A stretch of 64,000 nucleotides of DNA from Proteus columbae (GCF_009914335.1 NZ_CP043925.1:2294001-2358000), one strand, 5' to 3'. Counted from the first letter of the stretch, positions 31,705 through 44,480 are shown. Made by a program: numbers and translations. Notes: generated from the sequence alone by a model not told the origin.

Positions 31705-32040
31705 ATGTCAAAATTACAGGGCATACTTCATATCACTGCGGATAAAACTATGGGTAAATGCTATAATTTTACTCAAACTATTGTTGATTGGGCTGCCAAT
31801 ACACCTGAACTTGATTATGATGGTATAACCTATCCTTCAAGACACTATTTGGGAATGTGTACTGCGTTTTGGGCTAGAAAAGAGCGTATTAATCCTTTAG
31901 CAGAAATATCACACTGCTCTCTCGATATTTATCATGATGATAAAAAAGAAAATTTTCCTCAGAATTGGCAATATGATGATATTTCAGGTATTGAGATCAT
32001 TACAGAAACATTACGATTTGATATTAATGCGGATGAGTAA
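31705..32040 (+). CDS. unrecognised protein next to antitoxin-like gene
   Basis: The open frame gives 111 residues, soluble, with aromatic and acidic residues (WAANTPELDYDGITYPS; CSLDIYHDDKKENF). I recognise no family. No clear Shine-Dalgarno precedes the ATG at 31705; a later Met at codon 16 is an alternative. It converges on the split antitoxin-like gene and shares its terminator. An immunity or toxin role would be only a guess from context. Confidence 0.5.
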   Translation: MSKLQGILHITADKTMGKCYNFTQTIVDWAANTPELDYDGITYPSRHYLGMCTAFWARKERINPLAEISHCSLDIYHDDKKENFPQNWQYDDISGIEIITETLRFDINADE

Positions 32041-32061
32041 ACAGCTCGACTTGAGCTGTTT
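32039..32061. terminator. bidirectional hairpin between two accessory genes
   Basis: Nine-base arms AAACAGCTC and GAGCTGTTT with a 5-base loop overlap the end of the orphan gene and lie just before the stop of the split gene. Confidence 0.7.
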
Positions 32062-32062
32062 A

Positions 32063-32695
32063 TCAAAAAGAAGTATGTTTGCCAAAAAGTTTAGTCTGAT
32101 GAATTATTTCCTGCATTTGTTCACTCATACGACCGTATTTTTTTAATATTTCAGTAATATTCAGATTCTTATCATCATCATCAAAAAAATACATGTTTGT
32201 TAAAAATGACACTTTTGTTGTTGAACTCAGATCACCCAATAACACCAAAATTTCTTCTAACCCATCAATTAATTGATTACCATCAAACTGAAATAGTGGT
32301 AATCGGTATTCTCCGCCTACTTTAACCGCTAATAATTTATTGGTTTTCAGACGATTATTAATCGTTTGACGTTTAACACCCAAAATTTCAGCCGCTTGGC
32401 TTGTTCAGCAAGTTCCACCTAATGCTGTTAGTTGTTCTGAAAATTTAATCGCGCCTTCATTTAAGCGAGCAATTTTTTGTTGTTCTCTCGGTGATATTTC
32501 ACAGGCTCGTTCAAGTTGAGTTTCAAAAATAAGCTTAGCTAACTCATTATCAGTCATCTCCAAAGCATGAGTTAATTTTTTTTTCTCTGCTAAGGCTTCA
32601 ACTAACTCTTTTGTCAAATTAACCATTCTTTTAAGAACAGCGGCTCTCTCTACTGAGAGTTGTTGTGTTGATCTTTTTTGCATTGTGCTGTTCAT
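32063..32695 (-). pseudogene. antitoxin-like HTH protein split by an in-frame TGA
   Basis: A continuous minus-strand frame runs from 32695 to 32063, broken once by TGA at 32405-32407. The upstream part (96 residues, to GGTC) is helical, with LAKLIFETQLERACEISPREQQ. The downstream part continues in frame TSQAAEILGVKRQTINNRL, an excisionase/MerR-like HTH, then VGGEYRLPLFQFDGNQLIDGLEEIL. The two parts look like one protein of about 210 residues, of a type I associate with toxin-antitoxin DNA-binding proteins. The simplest reading is a nonsense mutation. TTG at 32383 could restart the second part. The first part's ATG follows a GGAGG site. Confidence 0.65.
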
Positions 32696-32826
32696 AACGC
32701 CTCCTTTACACTTTATTTATTATATGATGAGTAAAGTGTAAAGAATAAGTGCAAATAATAGTCATTTATTTGTTTAAAATAGAAGGTACACGATAAAAAT
32801 TGAACTTGCTTTCATTCGGATACAAA

Positions 32827-32850
32827 AAAGGATGCCTTATGGCATCCTTT
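32827..32850 (-). terminator. terminator downstream of dtpA
   Basis: A 10-bp stem (AAAGGATGCC / GGCATCCTTT, loop TTAT) is followed by T residues on the minus strand. Confidence 0.92.
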
Positions 32851-32867
32851 ATTTTTAAGAGCACAAA

Positions 32868-34334
32868 TTACTGTGTCATTTTACTTAGCATCGGTGCGGT
32901 GATCAGCATTAGAACTGCGATAACACCTGTTACAATACCAATTTGTAAGAAGACACTGCTATAAATTTCTAATGAAGCATGAGCACTTTGTACGTCTTCT
33001 GGTACTGCCATTAAACTCGCAACTTTACCTGCAATAATTGCAGCGGCTGCCGAAGTTAAGAACCAAGCGCCCATAATAAAGCCCATTAAACGCTGTGGTA
33101 CAAGTTGAGCAACCATCGCAAGACCTAGGCCAGAAATCATCAGCTCACCAATACTTTGGAAACCATAACTTGCGACTAACCACCATGAAGATACAATACC
33201 TGCTTCATTTGCCATACTAGCACCTAATGGCAGTACTAAGAATGCGGTCGCACTCAAGAACATACCCACAGTGAATTTATATGGCATAGGTAGTTTATCA
33301 CCCATAAAGTTATATACAGCCGCTAGTAGCGGGCTTGCTAACATGATCCAGAATGGATTAAGTGATTGGAATTGTTCAGGTTCAACGCTGAAACCTAAGA
33401 TTGAGTGCTCAACGTTATGGATCGCGAAGAAATTTAAAGAAGTTGGCATTTGATCGTAAAGAACGAAGAATACAACCGCTTCAACCATCAGCAAGAATGC
33501 AACAATCATCTTACGGCGAGCCGCACCCTTCATCATGAACGTTTCACGCGCAAAAATCAGGATGATACCTAATGAGATGATTGCTAAAGACCAACTTGCC
33601 ACTTCATTATTATGTAGCAACCAAGTGGATACAGCGACCAGTGCAACAATACCCACCAGCGTTAATAATAATTTTGAATAGTTAAGCGGTTCAAAATCAG
33701 GTCTAGAGCCTTTATCTTTTATCCAACCACGACAAACAACAAAGTTTGCTAGTGTGATCAGCATACCCACAACACTCAGTGCAAATGCAACATCCCAGCC
33801 ATAATTAGCCGCCAACCATGGTGTCGCTAACATAGAGAAGAAAGAACCCACATTGATAGACATGTAGTACATGGTAAATGCACCGTCTAATTGCGGATCA
33901 TCTTTCTCATAACAGGTTGCTAATAATGAAGATGGGTTAGCTTTAAATAAACCATTACCTACTGCAATCGTTGCAAGTCCCCAATAAATCACGTCTTTAT
34001 CGTGATCAGAGAATGCCACCATTGCATAACCAATTGCCAGTACGATTGCACCAAGAATAATAACCCTTTTAGTACCAAGGACTTTATCCCCAAGCCATCC
34101 ACCGATAGCAACAAAACCATAGACCAACGCGGTAAATGCAGCAAAAACAGTGATAGCTTCCGCTTCACCCATGCCCAGCATTTTAACCAAGTAAACGGCC
34201 ATGATCCCTTGAAGACCGTAATAGCCGAAACGTTCCCATAACTCGATTGAGAAGATAAGATAAAACGCGCGAGGCTGTTTAAATGCATTCAGGCTCGGTT
34301 TTTGTCCATCGTCAGGTGTGTTTGCAGTTGACAC
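32868..34334 (-). CDS. dtpA: dipeptide/tripeptide permease DtpA (POT family)
   Basis: DtpA imports di- and tripeptides with protons. The 488 residues are close to E. coli DtpA (YdgR/TppB). The POT signature [20 protein letters not shown], with the ExxER motif, lies at residues 31-50, and [24 protein letters not shown] is the second POT block. The C-terminal MTQ end is a little shorter than in E. coli. It has its own terminator and a 560-base upstream region. Confidence 0.95.
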   Translation of the reverse strand: MSTANTPDDGQKPSLNAFKQPRAFYLIFSIELWERFGYYGLQGIMAVYLVKMLGMGEAEAITVFAAFTALVYGFVAIGGWLGDKVLGTKRVIILGAIVLAIGYAMVAFSDHDKDVIYWGLATIAVGNGLFKANPSSLLATCYEKDDPQLDGAFTMYYMSINVGSFFSMLATPWLAANYGWDVAFALSVVGMLITLANFVVCRGWIKDKGSRPDFEPLNYSKLLLTLVGIVALVAVSTWLLHNNEVASWSLAIISLGIILIFARETFMMKGAARRKMIVAFLLMVEAVVFFVLYDQMPTSLNFFAIHNVEHSILGFSVEPEQFQSLNPFWIMLASPLLAAVYNFMGDKLPMPYKFTVGMFLSATAFLVLPLGASMANEAGIVSSWWLVASYGFQSIGELMISGLGLAMVAQLVPQRLMGFIMGAWFLTSAAAAIIAGKVASLMAVPEDVQSAHASLEIYSSVFLQIGIVTGVIAVLMLITAPMLSKMTQ

Positions 34335-34896
34335 TAAAAACCTCTAATTATTCTATTACGCCTTTATATTTAGGCTAATTTTTTACAAAAATTTCGTTAT
34401 TTAAGACAGAGTTAAAGCTCGGTGAATTTCATACTGGATTGTTATTCTTTGAAAAGAGTTCAACGCAGAGAAAAACAAGGTTGGCATTCTATCACTGGAA
34501 AGCATAATTATCTAAGAATTATAACTAACTATTGCGTTTTATCATAGTTACAGGCATTTGTACAAAATAGTTATGCGATTAAAAAAACATCAAACAGAAT
34601 AACTCACTGATAATCAATAATTTATTTTTCACTTAATTATCCCTATATAAACAATTAAGCTACGCTACTGTTTACCTATATTTTGCTAAATTAGTTCTTA
34701 TAGAATAACAACGGTAAAATAATGCCAGTAGCAATTTGTTTTAACTGATTAAAATAACGCCAACAAAACACATTCCTTGGCTTAATTTCCATATTTCCTC
34801 CATTTTTAACTGTGAATAAACAGGTAGAATGTCACCATTCCAGATTTTCATTTCAGTATTTCTGATTAGCTAGTTGCCAGTGAGATCACAAAAGTA
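34335..34896. other. divergent intergenic region, dtpA / mdtA
   Basis: It carries the promoters of dtpA (minus) and of mdtABC-baeSR (plus), including a BaeR-box-like sequence at 34793-34810. No gene was seen. Confidence 0.6.
34793..34830 (+). promoter_or_regulatory. BaeR-box-like site and mdtA promoter
   Basis: ATTTCCTCCATTTTTAAC (34793-34810) matches 13 of 18 positions of the E. coli BaeR box TTTTTCTCCATDATTGGC. A -10-like TAGAAT lies at 34825-34830, so the box would overlap the -35 region. This fits activation of mdtABC by the co-encoded BaeR. Confidence 0.45.
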
Positions 34897-36132
34897 ATGA
34901 ATAAAAACAAAAATGCTAAAAAAAGAGTTTCTCTCATTATCGCTTTAATCGTCGTAATCGCAGGTGGTTACGCCTATTGGCAATTTAATGCAGCAAAAAC
35001 AGCGTCGCCCGAAAATAAAGGGACTCAAGCAACAAACACCCAGAGTCGAGGTACATCAGGATCTCGTCGTCCTCCTTTGCCGCCTGTTCAAGTTGCAACA
35101 TCAACACAAGAAGATGTCCCTCAATTTTTATCTGCTTTAGGTACAGTAAAAGCCACTAACAGCGTGACCGTCACTAGCCGTGTTGAAGGTCAATTAATGG
35201 CGCTACATTTCACCGAAGGCCAACAAGTTCAAAAAGGCGATCTCTTAGCTGAAATTGACTCGCGCCCTTTTGAAGTACAATTAGCCCAAGCCAAAGGACA
35301 GCTAGCAAAAGATCAAGCCACATTAGCAAATGCACGCCTTGATTTAGTGCGTTATCAGAAATTAGCGAAAACTAACTTAGTCTCACAACAAGAGTTAGAT
35401 AATCAGCAAGCTTTAGTAAAACAATCTGAAGCCAGTATTCGTATTGATGAAGCCACTATCAGCAATGCACAACTGCAATTAACCTACAGCAAAATCACGG
35501 CACCTATTTCAGGCCGAGTGGGTTTAAAGCAAGTTGATGTAGGAAACTATATTTCTGGTGGTTCATCCACGCCTATCGTTGTTATCAATCAAATGGACCC
35601 TGTTGATGTGCTTTTTACTTTGCCAGAACAAGATTTAGCGAATGTTATTCAAGCACGTAAAAACAATGCAGATTTGCCTGTTACGGCGTTAGATAGAAAT
35701 AATCAATTTGAATTAGCACAAGGCACACTATTTAGTGTTGATAATCAAATTGATGCAGCGACAGGCACCATAAAGTTAAAAGCCCGTTTCCCTCAACAAG
35801 AAAATACTCTATTCCCTAATCAATTTGTAAATGTACGCCTTTACGTCACCACATTAGAAAAGGCGGTGGTTATTCCTAATGCAGCATTGCAAATGGGGAA
35901 TGAAGGTCACTTTGTCTGGGTTGTTGATAGCGAAGATAAAGTGAGCAAATTACGTGTTGATGTTGCATTACAGAATGCAGAAAAAGTGGTTATCGCTTCG
36001 GGTTTATCAGCAAATCAACGTGTTGTAACCGATGGTGTGGATAGATTAACACAAGGTGCAAAAGTCGATATCGTGACACCAACAGCACCAAAAAATAAAG
36101 AAAATGACCGTGTTGTCGCGGAGAAAGCGTAA
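34897..36132 (+). CDS. mdtA: multidrug efflux membrane fusion protein MdtA
   Basis: MdtA is the periplasmic adaptor that links MdtBC to an outer membrane channel. The 411 residues have one N-terminal membrane anchor (about 10-28), a linker with [10 protein letters not shown], the lipoyl halves ([22 protein letters not shown] and [13 protein letters not shown]), a coiled coil between them, and a beta-barrel. The stop overlaps the mdtB start by one base (TAATG). Confidence 0.95.
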   Translation: MNKNKNAKKRVSLIIALIVVIAGGYAYWQFNAAKTASPENKGTQATNTQSRGTSGSRRPPLPPVQVATSTQEDVPQFLSALGTVKATNSVTVTSRVEGQLMALHFTEGQQVQKGDLLAEIDSRPFEVQLAQAKGQLAKDQATLANARLDLVRYQKLAKTNLVSQQELDNQQALVKQSEASIRIDEATISNAQLQLTYSKITAPISGRVGLKQVDVGNYISGGSSTPIVVINQMDPVDVLFTLPEQDLANVIQARKNNADLPVTALDRNNQFELAQGTLFSVDNQIDAATGTIKLKARFPQQENTLFPNQFVNVRLYVTTLEKAVVIPNAALQMGNEGHFVWVVDSEDKVSKLRVDVALQNAEKVVIASGLSANQRVVTDGVDRLTQGAKVDIVTPTAPKNKENDRVVAEKA

Positions 36133-39100
36133 TGACAGAAAAAACACACGGTACAGGTGGCGGTCCTTCTCGCTTATTTATTCTGCGCCCTGTTGCAACA
36201 ACTTTATTTATGGTTGCCATACTGTTAGCGGGTATTGTTGGCTATCGCATGTTGCCAGTGTCTGCCTTGCCAGAAGTCGATTACCCAACAATTCAAGTTG
36301 TTACACTCTACCCCGGTGCAAGCCCTGATGTAATGACATCCGCGGTTACCGCGCCATTAGAGCGTCAATTTGGGCAGATGTCTGGGTTAAAACAGATGTC
36401 GTCACAAAGCTCTGGTGGTGCATCAGTGATCACACTGATGTTTCAACTTACATTACCATTAGATGTTGCAGAGCAAGAGGTACAAGCTGCGATAAATGCA
36501 GCGACTAATCTGCTACCATCCGATTTACCTTATCCGCCGATTTACAGCAAAGTCAATCCGGCTGATCCGCCTATTTTAACCTTGGCGGTTACTAGCTCAA
36601 CATTACCAATGACACAGTTGCAAGATATGGTTGAAACCCGTATTTCGCAAAAAATCTCACAAGTTAATGGCGTGGGTTTGGTGGCACTAGCGGGTGGTCA
36701 ACGCCCTGCTGTTAGAGTCAAACTCAATGCACAAGCCGCAGCATCTTACGGTTTAGATAGCGAAAAAATTCGTGTAGCAATCAATAATGCGAACGTTAAC
36801 TCAGCGAAAGGGAGCCTTGATGGGCCAACTCGCTCTGTGACGTTATCTGCTAATGATCAGATGAAATCATTAGAAGATTACCGTCAATTAATCGTTACCT
36901 ATAAAAATGACGCACCAATCCGTTTATCTGATATTGCCACTATTGAACAAGCACCTGAAAACAATCAATTAGGGGCATGGGCGAATAATGAGCAAGCGAT
37001 TATTATTAATGTTCAACGACAACCTGGTGTTAACGTTATTGATACCACTGATAATATTCGTAATTTATTGCCTGATTTAGTCTCTAATTTACCAAAGTCC
37101 GTTAATGTTGAGATCTTAACAGACAGAACTACAACGATCCGCGCTTCAGTTAAAGATGTGCAGTTTGAACTTGGTTTAGCTATCGCCCTTGTGGTAATGG
37201 TCATTTATCTCTTTTTACGTAATGGTGTCGCAACCTTAATCCCAAGTATTGCCGTACCGCTTTCATTAGTAGGTACGTTTGCGGTGATGTATTTTTGTGG
37301 ATTCTCTGTCAACAACCTCACTTTAATGGCATTAACCATTGCCACAGGCTTTGTTGTCGATGATGCCATTGTTGTGATTGAAAATATTTCCCGTTATCTC
37401 GAACGTGGTGATAAACCGTTAACAGCCGCTTTAAAAGGAGCTGGCGAGATTGGCTTTACCATTATTTCACTAACTTTCTCGCTGATTGCCGTACTGATCC
37501 CCCTATTATTTATGGGAGATATTGTTGGTCGTCTATTTAGAGAGTTTGCAATCACCCTTGCTGTTGCCATTCTAATCTCTGCGGTGGTTTCGCTCACATT
37601 AACGCCAATGATGTGTGCTCGATTGCTAAAGCCTGAAAATGAAATCAAACACAACCGTTTTGAAATGGCGTGCGAGCGTTTCTTTGAAAAAATGATTGCA
37701 GTGTATGCAGTTTGGCTCAAACGTGTTTTAAACCATCAATGGATAACGCTTGGCGTAGCACTTAGCACATTAGTACTAACCGTATTGCTATATATGTTTA
37801 TTCCTAAAGGCTTCTTCCCATTACAAGATAACGGGCTATTGCAAGGCACCATTGAAACCTCACAATCTATTTCTTACCAAGCAATGGTAGAAAAACAGCA
37901 ACAGGTCGTTGATAAATTAATTGATGATCCTGCTATTGATAATATTGCTAGTTTCGTGGGTATTGATGGAAGCAACGCAACCTTAAACACCGGTCGTTTA
38001 CAAATTACGTTGAAGCCTCTTGATCAGCGTGAAGACCGAATAGATGTGATTATTCCTCGTTTACAAGCGCGTATTGCTTCTATTTCAGGAATGACTCTCT
38101 ATCTACAACCAACTCAAGATTTAACGATTGATACGCAAGTTTCTCGTACTCAGTATCAATTTACGCTACAAGCAACATCATTAGATGAATTGGCCTCTTG
38201 GGTACCAAAACTCTCTCAAGCATTAAAAGATAGCCCTGAATTGACTGATATTAGCAGTGATTGGCAAGATAACGGCATGATGGCGTATATCAAAGTGGAT
38301 AGAGACTCAGCAAGCCGTTTAGGTATTTCAATGAGTGATATTGATAATGCACTTTATAATGCGTTTGGTCAGCGTTTAATTTCCACTATCTACACTCAAG
38401 CAAATCAGTATCGCGTGGTATTAGAACAAGATATTCGCAGCGGAGATGGATTACAGGCACTTTCAGCCGTGCATTTAACGGGTAAAGATGGTGCGATGGT
38501 ACCTTTATTATCTATTGCATCCGTAGAGCAACGCTTGGCACCGCTCTCTATTAATCATCAAGAACAATTTCCTTCAGCCACATTCTCATTTAATGTCGCT
38601 GAACAATCCTCTCTTGAAGAAGCGGTGAATGCAGTGAAATTGGCTGAAGAGCAGATTTCTATGCCAAAAGATATTACCACCCAATTCCAAGGGGCGACAC
38701 TGGCATTTGAAAGCGCGCTTTCGAGTACTTTGTGGCTGATTATCGCGGCAATTGTAGCAATGTATATTGTATTAGGCGTGCTATATGAGAGTTTTATTCA
38801 CCCTATTACTATTTTATCTACGCTGCCAACAGCGGGTGTTGGGGCATTACTTGCTTTAATGGCAGCAGGCAATGAGCTTGATATTATTGCGATTATTGGG
38901 ATCATCTTGCTTATCGGGATCGTAAAGAAAAATGCGATCATGATGATAGACTTTGCCCTTGCCGCTGAACGAGAACAAGGTTTAACGCCTTACGAAGCTA
39001 TTTATCAAGCGTGTTTATTACGTTTCCGCCCAATCTTAATGACCACAATGGCGGCGCTTTTAGGTGCTTTACCTTTAATGTTGAGTACGGGTGTAGGGGC

Positions 39101-39263
39101 AGAATTACGTCAGCCATTAGGGGTTTGTATGGTTGGTGGCTTAATTATGAGCCAGATCTTAACCCTATTTACGACACCTGTAATTTATCTGTTATTTGAT
39201 AAATTATCGCTCTATATCAACCGCAATAAACACGTTGAAAATAATAACGAGGCTGTATCATGA
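36132..39263 (+). CDS. mdtB: RND multidrug efflux subunit MdtB
   Basis: MdtB forms a heteromultimer with MdtC in the inner membrane and pumps bile salts and drugs, driven by protons. The 1043 residues show the RND plan: [19 protein letters not shown] at the start, the proton-relay helix with [18 protein letters not shown] (about residue 405), and the second-half [18 protein letters not shown]. The start overlaps mdtA, and the stop overlaps mdtC by four bases. Confidence 0.96.
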   Translation: MTEKTHGTGGGPSRLFILRPVATTLFMVAILLAGIVGYRMLPVSALPEVDYPTIQVVTLYPGASPDVMTSAVTAPLERQFGQMSGLKQMSSQSSGGASVITLMFQLTLPLDVAEQEVQAAINAATNLLPSDLPYPPIYSKVNPADPPILTLAVTSSTLPMTQLQDMVETRISQKISQVNGVGLVALAGGQRPAVRVKLNAQAAASYGLDSEKIRVAINNANVNSAKGSLDGPTRSVTLSANDQMKSLEDYRQLIVTYKNDAPIRLSDIATIEQAPENNQLGAWANNEQAIIINVQRQPGVNVIDTTDNIRNLLPDLVSNLPKSVNVEILTDRTTTIRASVKDVQFELGLAIALVVMVIYLFLRNGVATLIPSIAVPLSLVGTFAVMYFCGFSVNNLTLMALTIATGFVVDDAIVVIENISRYLERGDKPLTAALKGAGEIGFTIISLTFSLIAVLIPLLFMGDIVGRLFREFAITLAVAILISAVVSLTLTPMMCARLLKPENEIKHNRFEMACERFFEKMIAVYAVWLKRVLNHQWITLGVALSTLVLTVLLYMFIPKGFFPLQDNGLLQGTIETSQSISYQAMVEKQQQVVDKLIDDPAIDNIASFVGIDGSNATLNTGRLQITLKPLDQREDRIDVIIPRLQARIASISGMTLYLQPTQDLTIDTQVSRTQYQFTLQATSLDELASWVPKLSQALKDSPELTDISSDWQDNGMMAYIKVDRDSASRLGISMSDIDNALYNAFGQRLISTIYTQANQYRVVLEQDIRSGDGLQALSAVHLTGKDGAMVPLLSIASVEQRLAPLSINHQEQFPSATFSFNVAEQSSLEEAVNAVKLAEEQISMPKDITTQFQGATLAFESALSSTLWLIIAAIVAMYIVLGVLYESFIHPITILSTLPTAGVGALLALMAAGNELDIIAIIGIILLIGIVKKNAIMMIDFALAAEREQGLTPYEAIYQACLLRFRPILMTTMAALLGALPLMLSTGVGAELRQPLGVCMVGGLIMSQILTLFTTPVIYLLFDKLSLYINRNKHVENNNEAVS

Positions 39264-42200
39264 AGTTCTTCGCCCTCTTTATTCAACGACCTGTAGCAAC
39301 CACGTTGCTCAGTTTAGCGATTTCACTTTGCGGTGTATTGGGCTTTATGTTACTTCCTGTGGCGCCTTTGCCACAGGTGGATTACCCCGTTATTAATATC
39401 AATGCCTCATTGCCTGGGGCATCTCCTGAAACGATGGCATCCTCGGTTGCTACGCCGCTTGAGCGCTCTTTAGGGCGTATCGCGGGGATTGATGAGATGA
39501 CATCAAGCAGTTCGCTAGGGAGTACCAATATCACACTGGTTTTCGATTTAAATAAAGATATCAATACGGCAGCACGAGATGTACAGGCGGCATTAAATGC
39601 ATCACAAAGCTTGCTACCTTCAGGGATGCCAAGCCGCCCACGTTATTATAAATCGAATCCTTCTGATGCACCGATTATGATTTTAACGCTCACCTCTGAC
39701 ACACAAAACACGGGTGAGCTTTACGATTTAGCATCAACACGATTGGCACAAAAAATCTCACAAATTGAAGGCGTCAGTGAAGTCTCTGTCGGTGGCGGTT
39801 CACTACCTGCGGTTCGTGTCGCACTTAATCCTGATGCATTGTTCAATCAAAACGTAAGCCTTGATGATGTCAGAAAAGCCATAAACCAAGCTAATGTCCG
39901 ACGACCTCAAGGCTTTGTGAATAATGATGACAATCGTTGGCAAATTCAAACCAATGATGAGCTAAGCAAAGCCGCTGAATATCGCCCAATTATTGTGCAT
40001 TACAATCAAGATGCAGTTGTGCGTCTAAGTGATGTGGCACAAGTGACTGATTCTGTACAAAACGCACGCGCTGCGGGTATGAGTGGCGGTGAGCCTGCTA
40101 TCTTGTTGGTTATTCGCCGTGAAGCAGGTGCAAATATCATTGAAACCGTTAATCGTATTCGTGATGAACTTCCTGAATTGCGTGAGCTTATTCCTGCCAG
40201 TGTTGATTTAAAAGTTGCACAAGATAGAACACCGACTATTCGCGCATCCCTAGCTGAAGTTGAACGTGCGTTAGCCATTGCGGTGGCGTTAGTCATTTTA
40301 GTGGTGTTCTTATTTTTACGCTCAGGTCGCGCCACTCTGATCCCTGCTGTTGCTGTACCCGTTTCATTAATTGGTACTTTTTCAGCAATGTATCTCTGTG
40401 GCTTTAGCTTAAACAACCTTTCATTAATGGCATTAACGGTTGCTACAGGCTTTGTAGTTGATGATGCGATTGTCGTACTTGAAAACATCTCTCGTCATAT
40501 CGAAAATGGTTTAAAGCCTAAACAAGCCGCACTAAAAGGTGTCAGTGAAGTGGGTTTTACCGTACTTTCGATGAGCATTTCTCTTGTTGCCGTTTTTATT
40601 CCATTACTGTTAATGGATGGTCTTGTTGGGCGATTATTTAAAGAATTTGCCATTACGTTAACGACAGCAATCGCTATCTCTTTGTTTGTTTCGTTAACGC
40701 TAACCCCCATGATGTGCGCACATTTATTAAAAGGGATGAAACCGAAAGCACAGTCGCATTTACGAGGTTTTGGTAAGTTACTTTTCCGCGCTCAACAAGG
40801 TTACAGCGTCACATTACAAGCTGCATTGCGCCATAAGCGCTGGGTTATGACAATTTTTCTCGCAACCTTGGGTTTAAATGTTTATTTATATATTAGCGCG
40901 CCCAAAACCTTTTTCCCCGATCAAGATACAGGTCGATTAATGGGATTTGTGCGAGCGGATCAGAGTATTTCATTCCAGTCGATGAAAGAAAAAATGGCTC
41001 GCTTTATGCAGGAAATTAATGCAGATAAAGACGTGGATAGCGTGACCGGTTTTACTGGTGGCGGTCGCATTAACAGTGGGTTTATGTTTATCTCCCTCAA
41101 TCCGTTGTCAGAAAGAACTGACAGCGCGAATCAAGTCATTAATCGTTTACGCACAAAATTAGCTAATGAACCCGGTGCCAACCTCTTTTTAATGCCCGTA
41201 CAGGATGTAAGAGCGGGTGGGCGTCAAGCCAATGCCAGTTATCAATTTACATTATTAGCAGATGATTTAAGCGAGTTGCGTAAATGGGAGCCTATTGTAC
41301 GTAAAGCCTTAGGCGAATTACCTGAGCTTGTGGATGTTAACTCAGATAAAGAAGACAAAGGCGCTGAAATGGCTCTGACTTACGATCGCGATACTATGTC
41401 GCAATTAGGTATTAATGTCAGTGATGCGAATAATCTGCTTAACAATGCCTTTGGTCAACGCCAGATCACCACCATTTATGCGCCATTAAATCAGTATAAA
41501 GTGGTGATGGAAGTCTCTGAACAATATACCCAAGATGTCTCTGCATTAGATAAAATGTATGTGGTCAATTCACAAGGTGAACGTATTCCATTATCCGCAT
41601 TCGCCAGTTGGTATCCTGCTAACGCACCATTAAGTGTGAATCACCAAGGATTATCCGCAGCGTCAACTATTGCTTTTAATATACCTGAAGGCTATACGTT
41701 AGCTGATGCCATTAATTCTATTGAACGCACAATGACTGAATTGGGAGTACCCAATACGGTAAGAGGCACATTTGCGGGCACTGCACAGGTTTTCCAAGAA
41801 ACCATAAAGTCACAGCTTATTCTTATCTTGGCAGCAATAGTCACAGTGTATTTAGTGTTAGGTGTGCTGTATGAAAGCTATATTCATCCGCTAACCATTT
41901 TATCTACCCTTCCTTCTGCGGGCGTAGGTGCATTATTGGCGTTACAGCTTTTCGATACCCCCTTTAGCCTAATTGCACTTATCGGCATTATGTTGCTTAT
42001 TGGTATTGTGAAGAAAAACGCCATTATCATGGTAGATTTTGCAATTACCGCACAGCGTGAAGGTAAATTGTCTGCCAAAGAGGCGATTATTCAAGCCAGC
42101 TTATTGCGTTTTCGTCCTATTATTATGACGACACTTGCGGCGTTATTTGGTGCTTTGCCGTTAATGTTAGGCAGTGGTGATGGTGCAGAATTAAGACAAC

Positions 42201-42343
42201 CTTTGGGTATTACCATCGTCGGTGGCTTATTAATGAGCCAGCTATTAACGCTCTATACCACCCCTGTTATTTATCTATTTTTTGATGGATTGCGTGAACG
42301 TTGGCAACAACGACGTATCAGCAAAAAAGAGGCAAATGCATGA
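39260..42343 (+). CDS. mdtC: RND multidrug efflux subunit MdtC
   Basis: The 1027-residue partner of MdtB has the same RND architecture: [37 protein letters not shown] with paired Asp residues, and [18 protein letters not shown]. It starts in an ATGA overlap with mdtB and ends in an ATGA overlap with baeS, so the operon is translationally coupled. The MFS gene mdtD, which follows mdtC in E. coli, is missing. Confidence 0.96.
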   Translation: MKFFALFIQRPVATTLLSLAISLCGVLGFMLLPVAPLPQVDYPVININASLPGASPETMASSVATPLERSLGRIAGIDEMTSSSSLGSTNITLVFDLNKDINTAARDVQAALNASQSLLPSGMPSRPRYYKSNPSDAPIMILTLTSDTQNTGELYDLASTRLAQKISQIEGVSEVSVGGGSLPAVRVALNPDALFNQNVSLDDVRKAINQANVRRPQGFVNNDDNRWQIQTNDELSKAAEYRPIIVHYNQDAVVRLSDVAQVTDSVQNARAAGMSGGEPAILLVIRREAGANIIETVNRIRDELPELRELIPASVDLKVAQDRTPTIRASLAEVERALAIAVALVILVVFLFLRSGRATLIPAVAVPVSLIGTFSAMYLCGFSLNNLSLMALTVATGFVVDDAIVVLENISRHIENGLKPKQAALKGVSEVGFTVLSMSISLVAVFIPLLLMDGLVGRLFKEFAITLTTAIAISLFVSLTLTPMMCAHLLKGMKPKAQSHLRGFGKLLFRAQQGYSVTLQAALRHKRWVMTIFLATLGLNVYLYISAPKTFFPDQDTGRLMGFVRADQSISFQSMKEKMARFMQEINADKDVDSVTGFTGGGRINSGFMFISLNPLSERTDSANQVINRLRTKLANEPGANLFLMPVQDVRAGGRQANASYQFTLLADDLSELRKWEPIVRKALGELPELVDVNSDKEDKGAEMALTYDRDTMSQLGINVSDANNLLNNAFGQRQITTIYAPLNQYKVVMEVSEQYTQDVSALDKMYVVNSQGERIPLSAFASWYPANAPLSVNHQGLSAASTIAFNIPEGYTLADAINSIERTMTELGVPNTVRGTFAGTAQVFQETIKSQLILILAAIVTVYLVLGVLYESYIHPLTILSTLPSAGVGALLALQLFDTPFSLIALIGIMLLIGIVKKNAIIMVDFAITAQREGKLSAKEAIIQASLLRFRPIIMTTLAALFGALPLMLGSGDGAELRQPLGITIVGGLLMSQLLTLYTTPVIYLFFDGLRERWQQRRISKKEANA

Positions 42344-43716
42344 AATTGAGAAGCAAGCTGTTTCTGGTGATTTTCGCAACGTGCATGGTGGTTGTCTTTG
42401 CTATGCATATTGGTATTCGTAGTAGCTTTCAACAAGGCTTTATTGGCTATATCAAGAAAAACAGTGAACAGCGAGCAACTCATCTAGCAGAAGCCTTAAC
42501 TGAACAATATGAATTAGCTGGTGATTGGCATTTTTTATACAAAGATGAACATTCTGTCTATCAAATATTAAGAACCATTGATCAGATAAGCCAAAGTGGT
42601 GATGGCCCTCCGCCTCGCGGTTGGCGTACACAGTTTTGGATTGTAGATAAAGACATGAAGCGCTTATTTGGACATGACAATCAATTTCCCGCAGAGACAT
42701 TTAAAAAGCCTATTACCTTTCACGATGAAATTGTTGGATGGGTGATTGTCAGTGCCGCAGATAAAATCAGCAGTGAAGCCGATATCAGTTTTGATAAGCA
42801 ACAACTGCGTACCAGTTGGATCATTGCAGGTGCAACTGTTCTGTTTGCACTGCTAATCACATTGGTTCTTTCTCGCAGTATGATACGCCCTGTTAAGCGT
42901 TTGGTTGAAGCAACCCATAAACTGGCTGCTGGCGATTTCTCTGTTCGGGTTCATCCTACTAGTAAAGATGAAATCAGCCAACTCGCCACTGACTTTAACC
43001 AACTTGCCAGTACATTAGAAAAAAATGAGCAAATTCGCCGTGATTATATGGCCGACATCTCTCATGAATTGCGAACACCACTGGCTATCTTAAAAGGTGA
43101 GCTTGAAGCATTACAAGATGGTGTGAGAAAACCCACAGCCGAAACCTTAAATTCTCTGTTATTTGAAGTGACGAATCTGACTAAACTCGTCAATGATCTC
43201 CACCAGCTTTCATTATCAGACAGAGGCTCTTTAACCTATCGCAAAGACTTTGTTGATATTAATGAAGTAATTTTATTAGCGGTAGCCTCTTATCGTCACA
43301 CTTACCAAACCAAAGATATTGCCTTATTCACCGAGTTAGATGATTTATCGTCGCTGATTGTACAAGCCGATCCAGATAGGCTTATCCAGCTTTTTCACAA
43401 TCTGCTAGAAAATAGCGTGCGTTATACCTATTCTGGAGGTCAATTGCATATCAGCACCAAGAAAGGCCATAATAGTGTGCTAATTTCATTAGAAGATAGC
43501 GCACCAGGGCTTGATGAATCGCAATATAAAGCGGTTTTTCAGCGTTTTTATCGTGCTGAAAGTTCACGAAATCGAGCAAGTGGTGGATCTGGATTAGGGC
43601 TTGCGATTTGCGAAAATATTATTGAAGCTCATAATGGTAAGATAAGTGTCATGCCTTCCTCTTTAGGTGGCATGAAAATCCTTATAGAATTACCTGCATA
43701 TTCTGATGATAATTAA
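42340..43716 (+). CDS. baeS: envelope stress sensor kinase BaeS
   Basis: BaeS senses envelope stress (indole, tannins, misfolded pilin in E. coli) and phosphorylates BaeR. The 458 residues have two membrane helices (about 4-24 and 163-185) around a periplasmic domain. A HAMP domain, the HisKA box [13 protein letters not shown] with His242, and the HATPase blocks ([33 protein letters not shown]) follow. The ATG at 42340 overlaps the mdtC stop by four bases. Confidence 0.94.
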   Translation: MKLRSKLFLVIFATCMVVVFAMHIGIRSSFQQGFIGYIKKNSEQRATHLAEALTEQYELAGDWHFLYKDEHSVYQILRTIDQISQSGDGPPPRGWRTQFWIVDKDMKRLFGHDNQFPAETFKKPITFHDEIVGWVIVSAADKISSEADISFDKQQLRTSWIIAGATVLFALLITLVLSRSMIRPVKRLVEATHKLAAGDFSVRVHPTSKDEISQLATDFNQLASTLEKNEQIRRDYMADISHELRTPLAILKGELEALQDGVRKPTAETLNSLLFEVTNLTKLVNDLHQLSLSDRGSLTYRKDFVDINEVILLAVASYRHTYQTKDIALFTELDDLSSLIVQADPDRLIQLFHNLLENSVRYTYSGGQLHISTKKGHNSVLISLEDSAPGLDESQYKAVFQRFYRAESSRNRASGGSGLGLAICENIIEAHNGKISVMPSSLGGMKILIELPAYSDDN

Positions 43717-43754
43717 GCCTTATCATTTTGCGCTAATAATTATTGAGCTGATAA

Positions 43755-44462
43755 ATGACAACGACTGAATCACCCTATTCAATCCTAATTGTTGAAGATG
43801 AACCCAAACTTGCACAATTGCTCATTGATTATCTGCAAGCATCAGGTTATCAAACACATTGGTTAGCCGATGGCGCGGAAGTCAGCCATTGTGTAAAACA
43901 GCAGCACTATGATTTAGTTTTGTTAGACCTTATGTTACCTGTAAAAGATGGCATCACAATTTGTAAAGAGTTGCGCCAATTCTCCGACATTCCCATTATT
44001 ATGGTCACTGCCAAAACAGAAGAAGTCGATAGATTATTAGGTCTTGAAATTGGTGCTGATGATTATATTTGCAAACCATATAGCCCAAGAGAAGTGGTCG
44101 CCAGAGTCAAAACCTTATTGCGTCGTTATTATCGTCCTCAAGATATTGTTCAGAGCGATAAGTTAGTTGTGATTGATGAACAGGCTTATCAAATTCAATA
44201 CAATAATAAAATTCTCGATTTAACCACCGCTGAATTTCGCCTATTAAAGGCCTTAGCCACACAACCAGGCAAGATATTAACGCGAGATCAGCTTATGGAT
44301 CATCTTTATGATGATTACCGCATTGTGACGGATAGAACCATTGATAGTCATATTAAAAACTTGCGACGTAAACTTGAGCAACTTAACGATCAAATTGAAT
44401 TTATTCGCTCAATTTATGGTCAAGGTTATCGTTGGGAAACCCAAGCTTACCGTTTTCGATGA
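43755..44462 (+). CDS. baeR: response regulator BaeR
   Basis: The 235-residue OmpR/PhoB-type regulator has a receiver domain with the phosphoacceptor Asp58 in LVLLDLMLP, the acidic pocket VEDEP near the N-terminus and Lys in [10 protein letters not shown] winged-helix domain follows, ending [10 protein letters not shown]. It lies 38 bases after baeS. It is expected to activate mdtABC. Confidence 0.95.
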   Translation: MTTTESPYSILIVEDEPKLAQLLIDYLQASGYQTHWLADGAEVSHCVKQQHYDLVLLDLMLPVKDGITICKELRQFSDIPIIMVTAKTEEVDRLLGLEIGADDYICKPYSPREVVARVKTLLRRYYRPQDIVQSDKLVVIDEQAYQIQYNNKILDLTTAEFRLLKALATQPGKILTRDQLMDHLYDDYRIVTDRTIDSHIKNLRRKLEQLNDQIEFIRSIYGQGYRWETQAYRFR

Positions 44463-44480
44463 TATTTTTTCAGGAATACA

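Noticed and set aside
31640..31828. Overlapping 62-codon frame in the orphan locus
   Set aside because: It starts with TTG without a ribosome site and overlaps the longer, better frame at 31705.
32380..32410. Selenocysteine insertion at the TGA in the split gene
   Set aside because: The downstream hairpin is only four base pairs and lacks the features of a bacterial SECIS element.
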